From assembly GCF_037975245.1 (NCBI RefSeq), contig NC_092567.1:26458376-26522375 (forward strand): a stretch of DNA of 64,000 nt. The letters are read 5' to 3'. Below the pieces are notes generated by a model. That model was not told where the DNA came from, made no database searches, and saw only the letters and a list, made by a program, of their open reading frames with translations. Each line of letters opens with the position of its first letter. Within the stretch, counting starts at the first letter, position 1. Both the position numbers and the translations under genes were made by a program. Origin of the DNA: Apostichopus japonicus (Eukaryota > Echinodermata > Holothuroidea > Aspidochirotida > Stichopodidae). Below are positions 1 to 10,800 of this stretch, piece by piece.

Positions 1-281
1 ACTGTATATACATACACTGATTTTTTCCTCCTGTGTTGCTGTTAAGCATAGACAGGATAGGACGTTATCCTATCATGAAAGGGTACACGTGCTCAGAGCA
101 TAATCCAAGTCATTAAACAGCTTACATAGTTCTTGCTTGTGTCGATAGTGTACAATGATTTGTCTCATTGTGAGAATCATTAATGCAAAAAGCAAAGAAA
201 AAGAAAAAGAATTGGCTTCGGTAATCCTCATTTCATTTCGTTTTTATTTTTAAGGAAAGGATAATTTCTACCTATTCAATC

Positions 282-668
282 ATGTACCACCGCATAGTAA
301 GAATGGCTGTCCGACATCAGGACAAAAGGGTAGAGAATATTCGAGACCTGGCCCCTGGTGATCACGTGGTTCTATATAGATGGATTTGTCATCCACGATG
401 TCACATGATTGTCACGGAAATCGACGAAACGAGCAACAAAATGACGGTTATAAGATTTACTTATCAAGACGGTGTTATCGAACATACCATACCTTTCAAG
501 ACACCCGTGTTCAAAGTTATCCATGAAGATCCCAAATATGGTCCTGATGAGGTCATTACTCGCGCAAGGGAACACAATATGTCAAGTCAGGTATACGACC
601 TGCTACGTTATAACTGCAAGCATTTCGCATTTTGGTGTAAAACTGATGTAATCCCACGTGAAGCTTAG
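282..668 (+). CDS. LRAT-domain protein, 128 aa (copy A)
   Basis: This is a small protein of the LRAT (lecithin:retinol acyltransferase-like) branch of the NlpC/P60 papain-like fold, whose members are thiol acyltransferases or phospholipases. The motifs seen are GDH at residues 26-28, a candidate catalytic His at 41 (CHMIV) and the catalytic-Cys motif NCKHF at 111-115, with Cys112 the presumed nucleophile. The canonical family motif is NCEHF, so Lys replaces Glu here. The frame is intact from ATG to TAG and occupies one exon. A pyrimidine-rich stretch ending in AG about 25-30 bp before the ATG could be an acceptor for a 5' UTR intron. ATTAAA near 851 may be the poly(A) signal. There is no signal peptide and no hydrophobic tail, unlike vertebrate LRAT and PLAAT proteins, which are membrane-anchored. 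Substrate unknown. A near-identical paralog lies at 9406-9792. Confidence 0.85.
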   Translation: MYHRIVRMAVRHQDKRVENIRDLAPGDHVVLYRWICHPRCHMIVTEIDETSNKMTVIRFTYQDGVIEHTIPFKTPVFKVIHEDPKYGPDEVITRAREHNMSSQVYDLLRYNCKHFAFWCKTDVIPREA

Positions 669-1186
669 ACTGTTATCCAAACTCGCTAAAGAAGAAAAGC
701 TTGATACCTCCAGGCTACCCTCTACCATTTACTCACGTCACTGATCATGATCTATACAACCCATCATCCATGTTTTGTTTAGCAAATTTGTGGCGTTGGT
801 AAACTAATGTATTAATTTCGATTGTATTAATGAATTCCGTCTTTATTCTAATTAAATATTTGACAATTGACTGTGATGTTCAAGCATAACTTGCCACTTA
901 AACTGATATAAGGGCAGCCAAAGTCCGATAACCTACCATTACGACTTTTTTGTGACGTGAATGTTATACTATTCTGCAGGTTTGCTTTCAATGTGATTTG
1001 GTATCCACATAAATAGATTTAAAATAGGCTAAGTGTAACCAACAGGTGCTTATTGACAGTTTTATTTTATAGTTTTACCTTATTTGCTGCTTTAATGTAT
1101 TAATATACGGATAATTATATTATTGTTTACTTCCTTAACTGCTTTACTTTACTGTCTTAGATACTTATTTCTGATACATGCTTTTG

Positions 1187-1712
1187 TTTATCGCTAGGGT
1201 GTACTGTGTCAACATGTGTATTGGATAGGTTTATCGCTAGGGTGTGCTGTGTAAACATGTGTACATGCATAGGTTTATCGCTAGGGTGGGTTGTGTGAAC
1301 ATGTGTTCTGGATAGGTTTTTCGCTAGGGTGTACTGTTTCAACATGTGTACTGGCTAGGTTTATCGCTAGGACGTATTATACTTGTGCACTGGCTAGGTT
1401 TATCGCTAGGGTGTACTGTTTCAACATGTGTACATACCTAGGATTATCGCTAGGGTGTATTGTGTCAACATGTATATTGCATAGGTTTATCGCTAGGGTG
1501 TACTGTTTCAACATGTGTATTGTACAGGTTTATCGCTAGGGTGTACTATTTCAACATGTGTACATACCTAGGATTATCGCTATAGGGTGTATTGTGTCAA
1601 CATGTGTACTGGCTAGGTTTATCGCTAGGGTGTACTGTATGCGTACTAGCTAGGTTTATCGCTATGGTGTACTATACATGTGTACTGGCTAGGTTTATCA
1701 CTGTAAGGGTGT
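1187..1712. repeat. Minisatellite, about 40-60 bp units (copy A)
   Basis: About a dozen degenerate units share the core GGTTTATCGCTAGGGTGTAC, joined by variants of TGTTTCAACATGTGTACTGG. It lies about 500 bp downstream of the LRAT gene. The repeat produces spurious open frames on both strands. Confidence 0.92.
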
Positions 1713-3130
1713 ACTAAGGAAAGGAAGTTCTACAAGGAAGAACACTGCAGCATGCAGTATGGTGATCACGTCTCCTACACATTATGAGGTGGACATTGGT
1801 CATAGCGACAGTGCAGGGGATTGTGGGAAATTTGATCAATTAAGTTAGGTATTTATTTATGCAATATCTTGGGTTCGGAACAATGAGATCTAATAGGAGA
1901 GCTTTGTCTGTTACTGATATACTAGTGGAGAGAGCAAGGTGACATTGGGGTGGAGGTTTTGGAAGATAGTTGGAAGCTGTTTGGGTGACGGGGGTTGGGG
2001 TGGGGATTAATAGTGAGAAAGTGAGCTGCTGGAACCGAGCCTGGTGCAAGAGGGAGTTAATTTGTTTGAAGAACATTTGATCCTGAGGTATATTAATAAC
2101 TATAACATATTCGATCCGGACAGCGATATTCACTTTTGCATCATTTGTCTCTTGGAACTGTAGTTCCAACACAACTCTATATATCTACCTATAATGTCAC
2201 TTCAACGTTCCCTAAATCAACCAAACCCTTGTTCTTTTAATGATTGTTATATCGCATTACTGTATTCCCTTCTGTAGAGCATCGGGGGGGGGGGGGGTTG
2301 TAGTCGCTGTTTTAATCCTTATATTGAAGCCCTCGGAACAAACAAACAGGATATTGTCCCCACCGCTTACCCAGAAGTTAATTGGAGTGCCAGCCCGTAC
2401 CTACAAATAAAAATTAATATCCATCTTGGAGAATTGCAGAATACCGCGCAACTCACTCAATCAGGAACGACAAGACGTTGTCGATTATAGGTACTTCCGG
2501 TCATAATCTGTGAGATCCAAGAGTTGCGGGGTATTCTGCAATTAGGCAAATATGATTTAATTTGTGAGGTGGCCACCATATTGTTATGTTTAATATATAT
2601 TATTTAAGTTTGGATAATCTAATGTTATGCTGTATCTCATGCTGTTGGCCGAGAGTTGGAAATTCATTGTATTTTGTTTATTAATATCCTGCCAAATGTT
2701 CATATTATAATTTCCTTCCCTTAAAGTTGATGTGTTTGTATTCTCTTCGGGTATGCACATGTGTTGCCAATTAAATTCAACTCCACGGTCCCACATTTTG
2801 ACATACCTTTCCCAGTAAAGGAAGTCATTAGTGCGTGCTCCACCCATTAAAATTAACAAGCGGCTGTGTTCTGCCTTAGCAGATCAACGTCTTTAATAGT
2901 TAAAGCCAGCTTCATCATAAATTTATGGTTATAGTTTTGTGTGAAAAGAGATATGACCAGTAGTTGTAAGTTGACGAGGTAACCAGTTTCTATCCTCACC
3001 ACCCTATTACAATTCAGCACGAACACTTGGTCTGTAAATTCTTTAAAATATTCACATTCATAGCACGAAAGATCGCAAATAGTTGCTAAGAGCCTATACA
3101 TTATGAGCATCCCAATTCACTACTCGAACC
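1713..3130. other. Duplicated non-coding stretch, no supported gene (copy A)
   Basis: Shared with 10801-12220. It contains a G-run near 2284. Minus-strand open frames at 1840-2172, 2590-2859 and 2853-3110 were examined. The first starts at GTG, and the last two are altered or broken in copy B, so none is supported as a gene. Confidence 0.6.
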
Positions 3131-3132
3131 CC

Positions 3133-3182
3133 CTAATAATAATAATAATAATAATAATAACAATAATAACAACAACAACAAC

Positions 3183-3268
<86 letters not shown>

Positions 3269-3282
3269 TAATAATAATAAAT
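3133..3282. repeat. (TAA)n microsatellite, LINE tail (copy A)
   Basis: About 150 bp of TAA repeats with a few CAA interruptions. On the minus strand it directly follows the LINE 3' end at 3283-3712, so it is best read as the microsatellite tail typical of CR1/L2-like LINEs. Confidence 0.93.
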
Positions 3283-3298
3283 TCCATTTATTGAGCGC

Positions 3299-3712
3299 TT
3301 AATAAAGCGTTTCAAAGCGCTTTACCAAAGTAGGAAAGAGACAAAGGAAGCCAAGGGAAAAAAACTTAGAATCAAACAGAAATGTTTTAAGTTGTCTCTT
3401 GAAAATACAAAGGGAGGGAGAGTCACGGACGTGAAATGGGAGCTCGTTCCAAAGAGAAGGCGCAGCGACAGAAAAGGCACGATCGTCATAACGAGTGCGG
3501 GTACGTGGACCAGGAGTTACTTGCAAATGCATATGATGGGAAGAGCGAAGCATAACTGTAGTTGACCGACGCAAAGGAGTAAGAAGGTGAGTGACATATT
3601 GAGGGGCAAGCCCGTTGATCGATTTGTATGTGAGAAATAGGATCTTAAACTGGATGGGCTGAGAGACGGGAAGCCAATGTAAATGAACGGAGTACAGGAG
3701 TGATGTGATCAA
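3299..3712 (-). pseudogene. LINE ORF2 C-terminal fragment with 3' end (copy A)
   Basis: About 137 residues resembling the C-terminal end of a non-LTR retrotransposon polyprotein, after the reverse transcriptase domain. Diagnostic motifs are LHWLPV near the start, the run FKILFLTYKSINGLAPQYV, then DRAFSVAAPSLWNELP and FKRQLKTFLF. The reverse transcriptase core is missing, so this is a 5'-truncated insertion. It is followed on the minus strand by a short 3' UTR and a TTA-repeat tail. A CR1/L2/Rex-type clade is likely but not proven. Confidence 0.85.
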
Positions 3713-4242
3713 ACATTTTAGTGAGTGAGACTATTATTTATCGGCATGAGTTTCGTGCGTTCCATTTTTTTTTGCCATCCATTCAGAACACATAGTTGTC
3801 TTCGCCATGTTGTGAATTCAGTTATAAGCATATCCTCTGAGTAGCAGAGAGAATTCTGCCCCTTAAGTCCCTGTACCTATTGATCAAGGACTCAATCATG
3901 ACTGACACATGTACATCCGTACCCACAACTGTGCATGGTACTAATGATATACGGTATCATCTCCCATGTGCCTTGTTTCCGTGTCGCATGTACACATAGA
4001 CGATATTCCAATGTCCAATGACTTTGCTGAAGTAGCTAATATTGATAAATTAGGTGAATTGTACCCCTTTGTGGATAGTTGACACTGATGCCATGTCATA
4101 CAATTATCATATTCATTTTTAGCAACCACAGGTTCGTCATATCATAAGGTAACAACAAAACCAAGCTTTTCGTGATCACCACACTAAGTTGTGCTCAGCG
4201 ACACATATTTGATATATGTTATTACAGATGTAACTATGTACT

Positions 4243-5130
4243 ATGAGTAGAGTTATTTACAGCCTACTTATTAGTTTTGTAGCCTTATCGCATATCTGAC
4301 ACCACTATGATCAGAGTTATTTACAGCCTACTCATTAGTTGTGTAGCCTTATGGCATATTTTATACCCCTATGAGTAGAGTTAATGACAGCCTACTTATT
4401 AGTTTTGTAGCCTTATGGCATATTTGATACCCCTATGAATAGAGTTATTCACAGCCTACTTATTAGTTTTGTAGCCTTATGGCATATTTGATACCCATTT
4501 ATGAGTAGAGTTAATCACAGCCTACTTATTATTTTTGTAGCCTTATGGCATATTTGATACCCCTATAAGAGTATAGTTATTTCAGCCAATACTCCTAGCT
4601 AGTACAGTAACTACTGTTCATGTTCCACAACCGTGCATCTGTAACTACTGCGCTGTGTTCGTAACACGGTAACATGTGTTCCAGGTGGCACAGTAATTAC
4701 TGCAAGTGTTTTCTTACTGCAAATTTAAAATTAAAAATTAAAAATTTAATTTTTAAAGTTTAAAATTTAAAATTTTAAAATATTTAAAACTTTAAAAAAT
4801 TTATTTAATTTTTTTTAAATTACTGCAAATTTTCACCTGTCGGACTCGTAGTTCAACGTGTAACAGCTTTCCAGTAATTACTGTGCCAACTGTAACACAT
4901 GTTACCGTGTTGCGAACACAGCGCAGTAGTTACTGATGCACGGTGGTGGAACATAAACAGTAGTTCCTGTACTAGCTATAAGTATCGGGTGGTTATTTAC
5001 AGCCTACTTATTAGTTATGTAGCCTTATGGCATATTTGATACCCCTATAAGATTAGAGTTATTCACAGCCTACTTATTAGTTTTGTAGCCTTATGGCATA
5101 TTTTATACCTATATGAGTAGAGTTATTTAC
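4243..5130. repeat. 64-bp minisatellite interrupted by a foldback element (copy A)
   Basis: Units start ATGAGTAGAGTTATTTACAG and end near GATACCCCT. The first two starts are 4243 and 4307, a 64-bp period. About five units lie before position 4585 and about two after 4990, with the inverted-repeat element 4586-4989 between them. Confidence 0.92.
4586..4989. mobile_element. Foldback/MITE element with about 115-bp terminal inverted repeats
   Basis: The left arm 4586-4702 is the reverse complement of the right arm 4872-4989 with about ten mismatches. Both arms end inward at CAGTAATTACTG. The centre is AT-rich and itself self-complementary. There is no coding capacity. It sits inside a unit of the 64-bp array, and GTTATTTCAG on the left versus GTTATTTACAG on the right could be target-site duplications of about 9-11 bp. 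The array in copy B has no such insertion. Confidence 0.85.
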
Positions 5131-8070
5131 CAGTCGGAGATCTGACCTCAAGAAAAAAATACCGTTATTTCGCAATTACTAGCCACGAGAAGTTTAACCG
5201 GAAGTAGTTAAACTACTCTCTTCCGGATTGCGAAGTTGCGCGAATCTAATCGACACCACATAAGGAAATTGTAGGAATTATGCATATTCATTTATTTTAG
5301 AAGCGTTAACTTTCTACATGTGTGAATTAAAACATTCCTTAACCGAGAATATCTGAGTTTTGACGAACCTAAGCTGCTTGGGTACGGTTGACGACGAATA
5401 AATGAACGATACTTGCGAGAAATAGTTGGGTGAGTACCTAAATTTTAGCTCCGATTTTGTCTGTCACATTGCGTCTTAAGTCACCAGTCTTACCAAAGAA
5501 TGTATTTTCTGGTATAAAACATTTTTTCTACAATTTACCACAATGTGGAGTCATTTCACAGTTAAATGAGGTTATTTTTGGCCTGTTCAAAATGAGACCC
5601 TAAACGTGTTGCTGTAGGGTCTTTTATTTTTAGTTTATCGTATACACTACACGAAGCGATCAGTGCTTAGGCTTCGCAATCGCACTAACAAAGCTACTGA
5701 GTACACAGTATTTGTCAGTAGCCTAGCCTATGTATATTAACTTGTTATAGTAGTAGTTTTAATACAAAACTCTCCTACAGGAGTGCATATGCACAGGGTA
5801 AATTATGAATATGATTTGGATTAGGCCCAGTAGTGCGTGTGCCTACATAGTGTGTTGGTAAGTTACTAAGCCTAATAGGGTACCAATCTAGAATTAGTGA
5901 CACACTCCCTCATATTACTAGTTATTACCTACAGTATCCTATTTCTCTTATCCCAAAATTAAATCTGTCTGCTCACAGCCTCCTTGCTTATTTATTAGTT
6001 AGGTATCCCTGATTCTAAATGCTCCTAGCATAGTTCTGTGTCCCTTCTTCTAAATTAGAGCCAAGTTGAGATCTAGAACTTTAGCAGTTGTATGATGTTT
6101 TGGAAGTCGTACTTACAAACTTTCTTGAGGCTTACAATTTACAAGCAATAGCCTAAGTTATTACCAGGCTCTACCATTTCAGACATGTTTTTCTAATCTA
6201 AGTAGGTATCACCTAGGAGTAGGCATGTAAGTTGGTAACTTTCTAAAGGCCAGCCATTAGCCATTAGCCTCCTGTAGGCTGTAGGAAAAGGTTCTTCTAA
6301 AAATTCTGAGAGTGGTTAGATGTACAGGACTTGGAATCTGGTAATGAAAACGGGTCTTGAGAACTTGCAGACTAGAGAACCTTTGTCACTTGCATACTGT
6401 TATTGTTGCCTTTTTTGGGGTGCCTGCTTTATTGGGCCTGCCACATGATACACTTTTACTTATTTTTCTTTCCACAGTATGAGTAGAAGCAAAGAGTCCA
6501 TTATTAAGTTTACAGGTAGTGTATGGAAACCACAATGGATTGCCTACATACTTATAACATATATCAACCTCTTCCAACCTTTAGTCAACTTTTCATGAAA
6601 TTTTGTATGAAATGTTAGCACAATTTGCTTTCATGATGACCACCGTTGTCAAGCATTCAGGCTGTTTGCTGATTGCTTTAAGAAATCTTTCTTTAATATA
6701 ATCAATCCTGTATGGAGGCAGCTCATTGTTTATCATAAAACGCTGAACAGGCTGGTACTAGCTGGTGATTATTTCAGCAATGTCAATTTTCATTGCTGAT
6801 TTCTGGCTCCATAATTTTCACCACTAAATTCAAAGTGACAGAATTCAGAAAAGTAACACTTTTTCAGTTTCCGATTTTTAGTGTTTGTATACATGTACTA
6901 AATACTGTAGCTCTTCGCCAGCCTGTCAGATTTTTGTGGCTCTTATACATGTATATGCTTCTCACTGTTTGCCTTGTATTGGCCATATCAATAATAATAC
7001 GTTATCGTCACTACAGTATCAAGTCTTTCACGTCACCACTTGTCTTCTAATCAGTCACAGGCTTAATTCATTGTTCTTTTTGTTTGTCATCAAAATATTC
7101 TATCAATGAATAAAAATGTTGAAAAGGAATTCAATCTTGTATTTTTTGCTTTGATTGGTGTGATTCATTGTCAGCCTATGATTACATAGACAAGCAACCA
7201 GGTGTTAAAAAATGAAACGTTCCCCATGGTGGATGGGGGTGGGGGCGTTGATATGCTTGTATACTACAGAAATAAACTACTTAAGCATTCCCATGAAATA
7301 AATTAATAAAGGCTATTGACTGCTTAACTTGGGGTATTGTGCCCACGAGTCTCACCTAGGTGTGCCCATCTGACCCACCACCCGTCTCCACTTCCCACCT
7401 CTCCTGCCATAGCTTTCGACATGCGCTCGTTTACCCCCACTTAAAGGTGATGTGATTTGAAATTGCATTTAACATTCTCTCTACTCATCCCTACCTACAT
7501 CAGGAGAAATGCGCCAATATAAAACGATAGAATGTATTGTTTACACAAACGATTAAACCACGAGAGGAATTTTCAGCTGAAATACTGCCATAACATCAAG
7601 TCGAAATTCAATATGGCCGCCAGACACGCTAACGAAACGCATAATCTGCTTCTTTACGAACTGTGAATAGCCGTCTTAAGATGTTTGCCGTTCTGAGTGC
7701 GACAAAATCAGAAAGGAATTTCACTTAACGTAATATTCTGGTCATTTCGAGTTGTTTTCAGGCTCAATCCTGTTTTAGGAATGATTCCCAAGCATCCTCC
7801 TGCAAGATCGTGGAACTGCTATCGAATTTCTTGGCCTAACTATTCCGGCAATATTTACGAAATTTCAACATAACATTCCACCTTTATGCATTAAATATTT
7901 TTTGTTTCTACGCGCATGTGTCTTTTGTTGGCATTATGAAACATATTTGGCAATTAACGGTAATCGGAGAGCTCTATGCGTGCAGCCTTACCCGATCGAC
8001 GTCATTCAAACGTAATGATATGCGAAATCGGTAAAAACAATCGAAAGTCACGTGGGCAGATCTCCGACTG
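5131..8070. mobile_element. Probable non-autonomous DNA transposon, 2.9 kb
   Basis: CAGTCGGAGATCTG at 5131-5144 recurs as its exact reverse complement at 8057-8070. Further inward, TACCG and ATTTCGCA also match in inverted order. TA dinucleotides lie one or two bases outside each end, as expected for Tc1/mariner-type or pogo-type insertion, but the borders are not exact. No transposase frame was seen; the interior is AT-rich with only short frames. It begins at the right end of the 64-bp array of copy A and has no counterpart in copy B. Confidence 0.6.
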
Positions 8071-8693
8071 TGTATAAGGAACTGATACTGTAAGTTCCAT
8101 ATTTACTTCCATTGTTAATTTTGCTGTGGTAGCGTGAACAGTACTGTTACAATACACAGATGTGAGAACGAACTAACAGGGCCAAAAGCGGTGTTTGAAT
8201 TACATTAAAAATATTTCAACACTACTATTCCATCGTTGATCAACATTTACCAGAAGGTAAGTATGCTTATGTTGTTCTAGATTTAAGCATACCTTCTCAA
8301 ATCTCAATCACATCCTACAGAAAATCTCAATGATATCCTACAGTACATCTCAGGTAATCTCAATTCTTCCTCTTTAACGGTTAGTAACGATATTCGTGAT
8401 AAAATGTGAGGTATTTCAATCAATCATCTTTGAAAAGCTTAACTTCTGCCATGTATATCACAGAATTATTCTCCTATTTATCAGAAGAGTAGCACTGCTT
8501 TATATACTTATACAAATAGAATATTACTCAAATGAAGTTCTCGATTTTGCAAAATTTCGATGGAAGATTAACCGTCTGTATAATTTAACGGAATCCAGTT
8601 GTTTCAATCAATGATATGAATAAATCTTTGTGTCGGCTATTTACTCGTGCTGGTTTTGAAGCCTCGTCATAGACAATGTCTCCTTCATCCATT
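8071..8693. other. Intergenic stretch, nothing recognised
   Basis: AT-rich sequence between two transposon-like elements. The short frame at 8396-8614 has no recognisable features. No repeat structure was noted. Confidence 0.5.
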
Positions 8694-9066
8694 TTAAAGG
8701 CAATGAAGACTCGCCCCAAACAGCGTGCCACCATCTTTAAAAATAGTTAACTCTCCGTTGCTTGCAAGTGAAGTTTTCTGCTTGTCGCTACAAAATGCAG
8801 AGAGTAATGAAACGTGATATCTTGTTATCTTTAGCTGGACCTGAGATGTCCATCGCTGTATCGTTTGTACACTGTGCTGTGGGTATCGGACGCAGCTGTA
8901 TGTACTGACTGTACACTAGTGTCTAATTACCGACGGTAGCAAGCTGTGTGTGTTTATTTTCTGGGATCGATGGTGGTTTCTAACACTCCTGTTACACTTT
9001 ATTCGAAACCAGGTCAGATTACCGGCATTAGACTTTTCATTTTGCGCGAGTCTTCACACCCTTTAA
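8694..9066. mobile_element. TTAA-flanked MITE (piggyBac-like)
   Basis: TTAA at 8694-8697 and 9063-9066 bracket inverted ends. The left end reads AGGCAATGAAGACTCGC and the reverse complement of the right end reads AGGGTGTGAAGACTCGC. TTAA target duplication is the hallmark of piggyBac-type transposition. The 373-bp length and lack of coding capacity make it non-autonomous. It ends about 60 bp before the visible start of copy B. Confidence 0.78.
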
Positions 9067-9405
9067 GGAACTTTTAGGGGAAAAACAGACTTGTAACTTG
9101 TTAAATCGCCTGCTTCTTTGAATTACTGTATATACATACACTGATTTTTTCCTCCTGTGTTGCTGTTAAGCATAGACAGGATAGGACGTTATCCTATCAT
9201 GAAAGGGTACACGTGCTCAGAGCATAATCCAAGTCATTAAACAGCTGACATACTTCTTGCTTGTGTCGATATTGTACAATGGTTTTTCTCATTGTGAGAA
9301 TCATTAATACAAAAAGCAAAGAAAAAGAAAAAGAATTGGCTTCGGTAATCCTCATTTCATTTCGTTTTTATTTTTAAGGAAAGGATAATTTCTACCTATT
9401 CAATC

Positions 9406-9792
9406 ATGTACCACCGCATAGTAAGAATGGCTGCCAGACATCAGGACAAAAGGGTAGAGAATATTCGAGACTTGGCCCCTGGTGATCACGTGGTTCTATA
9501 TAGATGGATTTTTCATCCACGATGTCACATGATTGTCACGGAAATCGACGAAAACAGGAACAAAATGACGGTTATAAGATTTACTTATCGAGACGGTGTT
9601 ATCGAACATACCATACCTTTCAAGACACCCGTGTTCAAAGTTATCCATGAAGATCCCAAATATGGTCCTGATGAGGTCATTACTCGCGCAAGGGAACACA
9701 ATATGTCAAGTCAGGGATACGACCTGCTACGTTATAACTGCAAGCATTTCGCATTTTGGTGTAAAACTGATATAATCCCACGTGAAGCTTAG
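9406..9792 (+). CDS. LRAT-domain protein, 128 aa (copy B)
   Basis: Duplicate of the gene at 282-668 and identical in length. It keeps GDH (26-28), His41 and NCKHF (111-115). Seven residues differ from copy A: V10A, C36F, T50N, S51R, Q62R, V104G and V123I. By eye there are 10 nucleotide differences in 387, of which 8 change the protein. The putative catalytic residues are untouched and the frame is open, so it is probably still a gene. The ratio of changes suggests relaxed or diversifying selection rather than strong constraint. Upstream sequence is shared with copy A, so the two promoters are probably similar. Confidence 0.84.
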   Translation: MYHRIVRMAARHQDKRVENIRDLAPGDHVVLYRWIFHPRCHMIVTEIDENRNKMTVIRFTYRDGVIEHTIPFKTPVFKVIHEDPKYGPDEVITRAREHNMSSQGYDLLRYNCKHFAFWCKTDIIPREA

Positions 9793-10307
9793 ACTGTTAT
9801 CCAAACTCGCTAAAGAAGAAAAGCTTGATACCTCCAGGCTACCCTCTACCATTTACTCACGTCACTGATCATGACGGTTACAACCCATCATCCATGTTTT
9901 GTTTAGCAAATTTGTGGCGTTGGTAAACTAATGTATTAATTTCGATTGTATTAATGAATTCCGTCTTTATTCTAATTAAATATTTGACAATTGACTGTGA
10001 TGTTCAAGCATAACTTAGCCACTCAAACTGATATATGGGCAGCCAAAGTCCGATAACCTACCATTACGACTTTTTTGTGACGTGAATGTTATACTATTCT
10101 GCAGGTTTGCTTTCAATGTGATTTGGTATCCACATAAATAGATTTAAAATAGGCTAACTGTAACCAACAGGTGCTTATTGACAGTTTTATTTTATAGTTT
10201 TACCTTATTTGCTGCTTTAATGTATTTATATACGAATAATTATATTACTGATTACTTCCTTAACTGCTTTACTTTACTGTCTTAGATACTTATTTCTGAT
10301 ACATGAC

Positions 10308-10800
10308 TTTAGTTTATCGCTAGGGTGTACTGTGTCTTCATGTGTATTGGATAGGTTTATCGCTAGGGTGTGCTGTGTAAACATGTGTAGGCCTACATGC
10401 ATAGGTTTATCGCTAGGGTGGGTTGTGTCAACATGTGTACTGGATAGGTTTATCGCTAGGACGTATTTTACTTGTGCACTGGCTAGGTTTACCGCTAGGG
10501 TGTACTGTTTCAACATGTGTACATACCTAGGATTATCGCTAGGGTGTATTGTGTCAACATGTATATTGCATAGGTTTATCGCTAGGGTGTACTGTTTCAA
10601 CATGTGTATTGTATAGGTTTATCGCTAGGGTGTACTATTTCAACATGTGTACATACCTAGGATTATCGCTAGGGTGTATTGTGTCAACAAGTGTACTGGC
10701 TAGGTTTATCGCTAGGGTGTACTGTATGCGTACTAGCTAGGTTTATCGCTATGGTGTACTATACATGTGTACTGGCTAGGTTTATCACTGTAAGGGTGTA
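10308..10800. repeat. Minisatellite, about 40-60 bp units (copy B)
   Basis: Homologue of the array at 1187-1712, with slightly different unit content: a GTAGGCCTAC insertion near 10387 and a missing unit relative to copy A. The last units match copy A exactly. Confidence 0.92.

Larger units (their letters stand above)
1..4585. repeat. Tandem segmental duplication, copy A (left end beyond window)
   Basis: The sequence from position 1 reappears from position 9125 in the same order and orientation. It carries an LRAT gene, a minisatellite, a G-run, a LINE 3' end with a TAA-repeat tail, and a 64-bp minisatellite. Offset is 9124 at the LRAT gene and 9087 around 1840, so small indels have accumulated. 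Divergence varies along the unit: about 2-3% over the LRAT gene, none seen over about 1600-2412, and clearly higher just after 2412. Copy A is already inside the unit at position 1, so its left junction lies outside the window. Confidence 0.93.

Noticed and set aside
1291-1539. Cys-rich frame and its shadows over the minisatellite (also 10274-10740)
   Set aside because: Translation of the tandem repeat in several frames.
1840-2172. 110-residue frame identical in both duplicate copies (also 10927-11259)
   Set aside because: It starts at GTG, has no recognisable domain, and its identity is part of a longer identical non-coding block.
2590-3110. Two overlapping minus-strand frames with protein-like composition
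   Set aside because: They are in different frames. The second differs by about a dozen residues in copy B and the first is broken there, so no constraint is visible.
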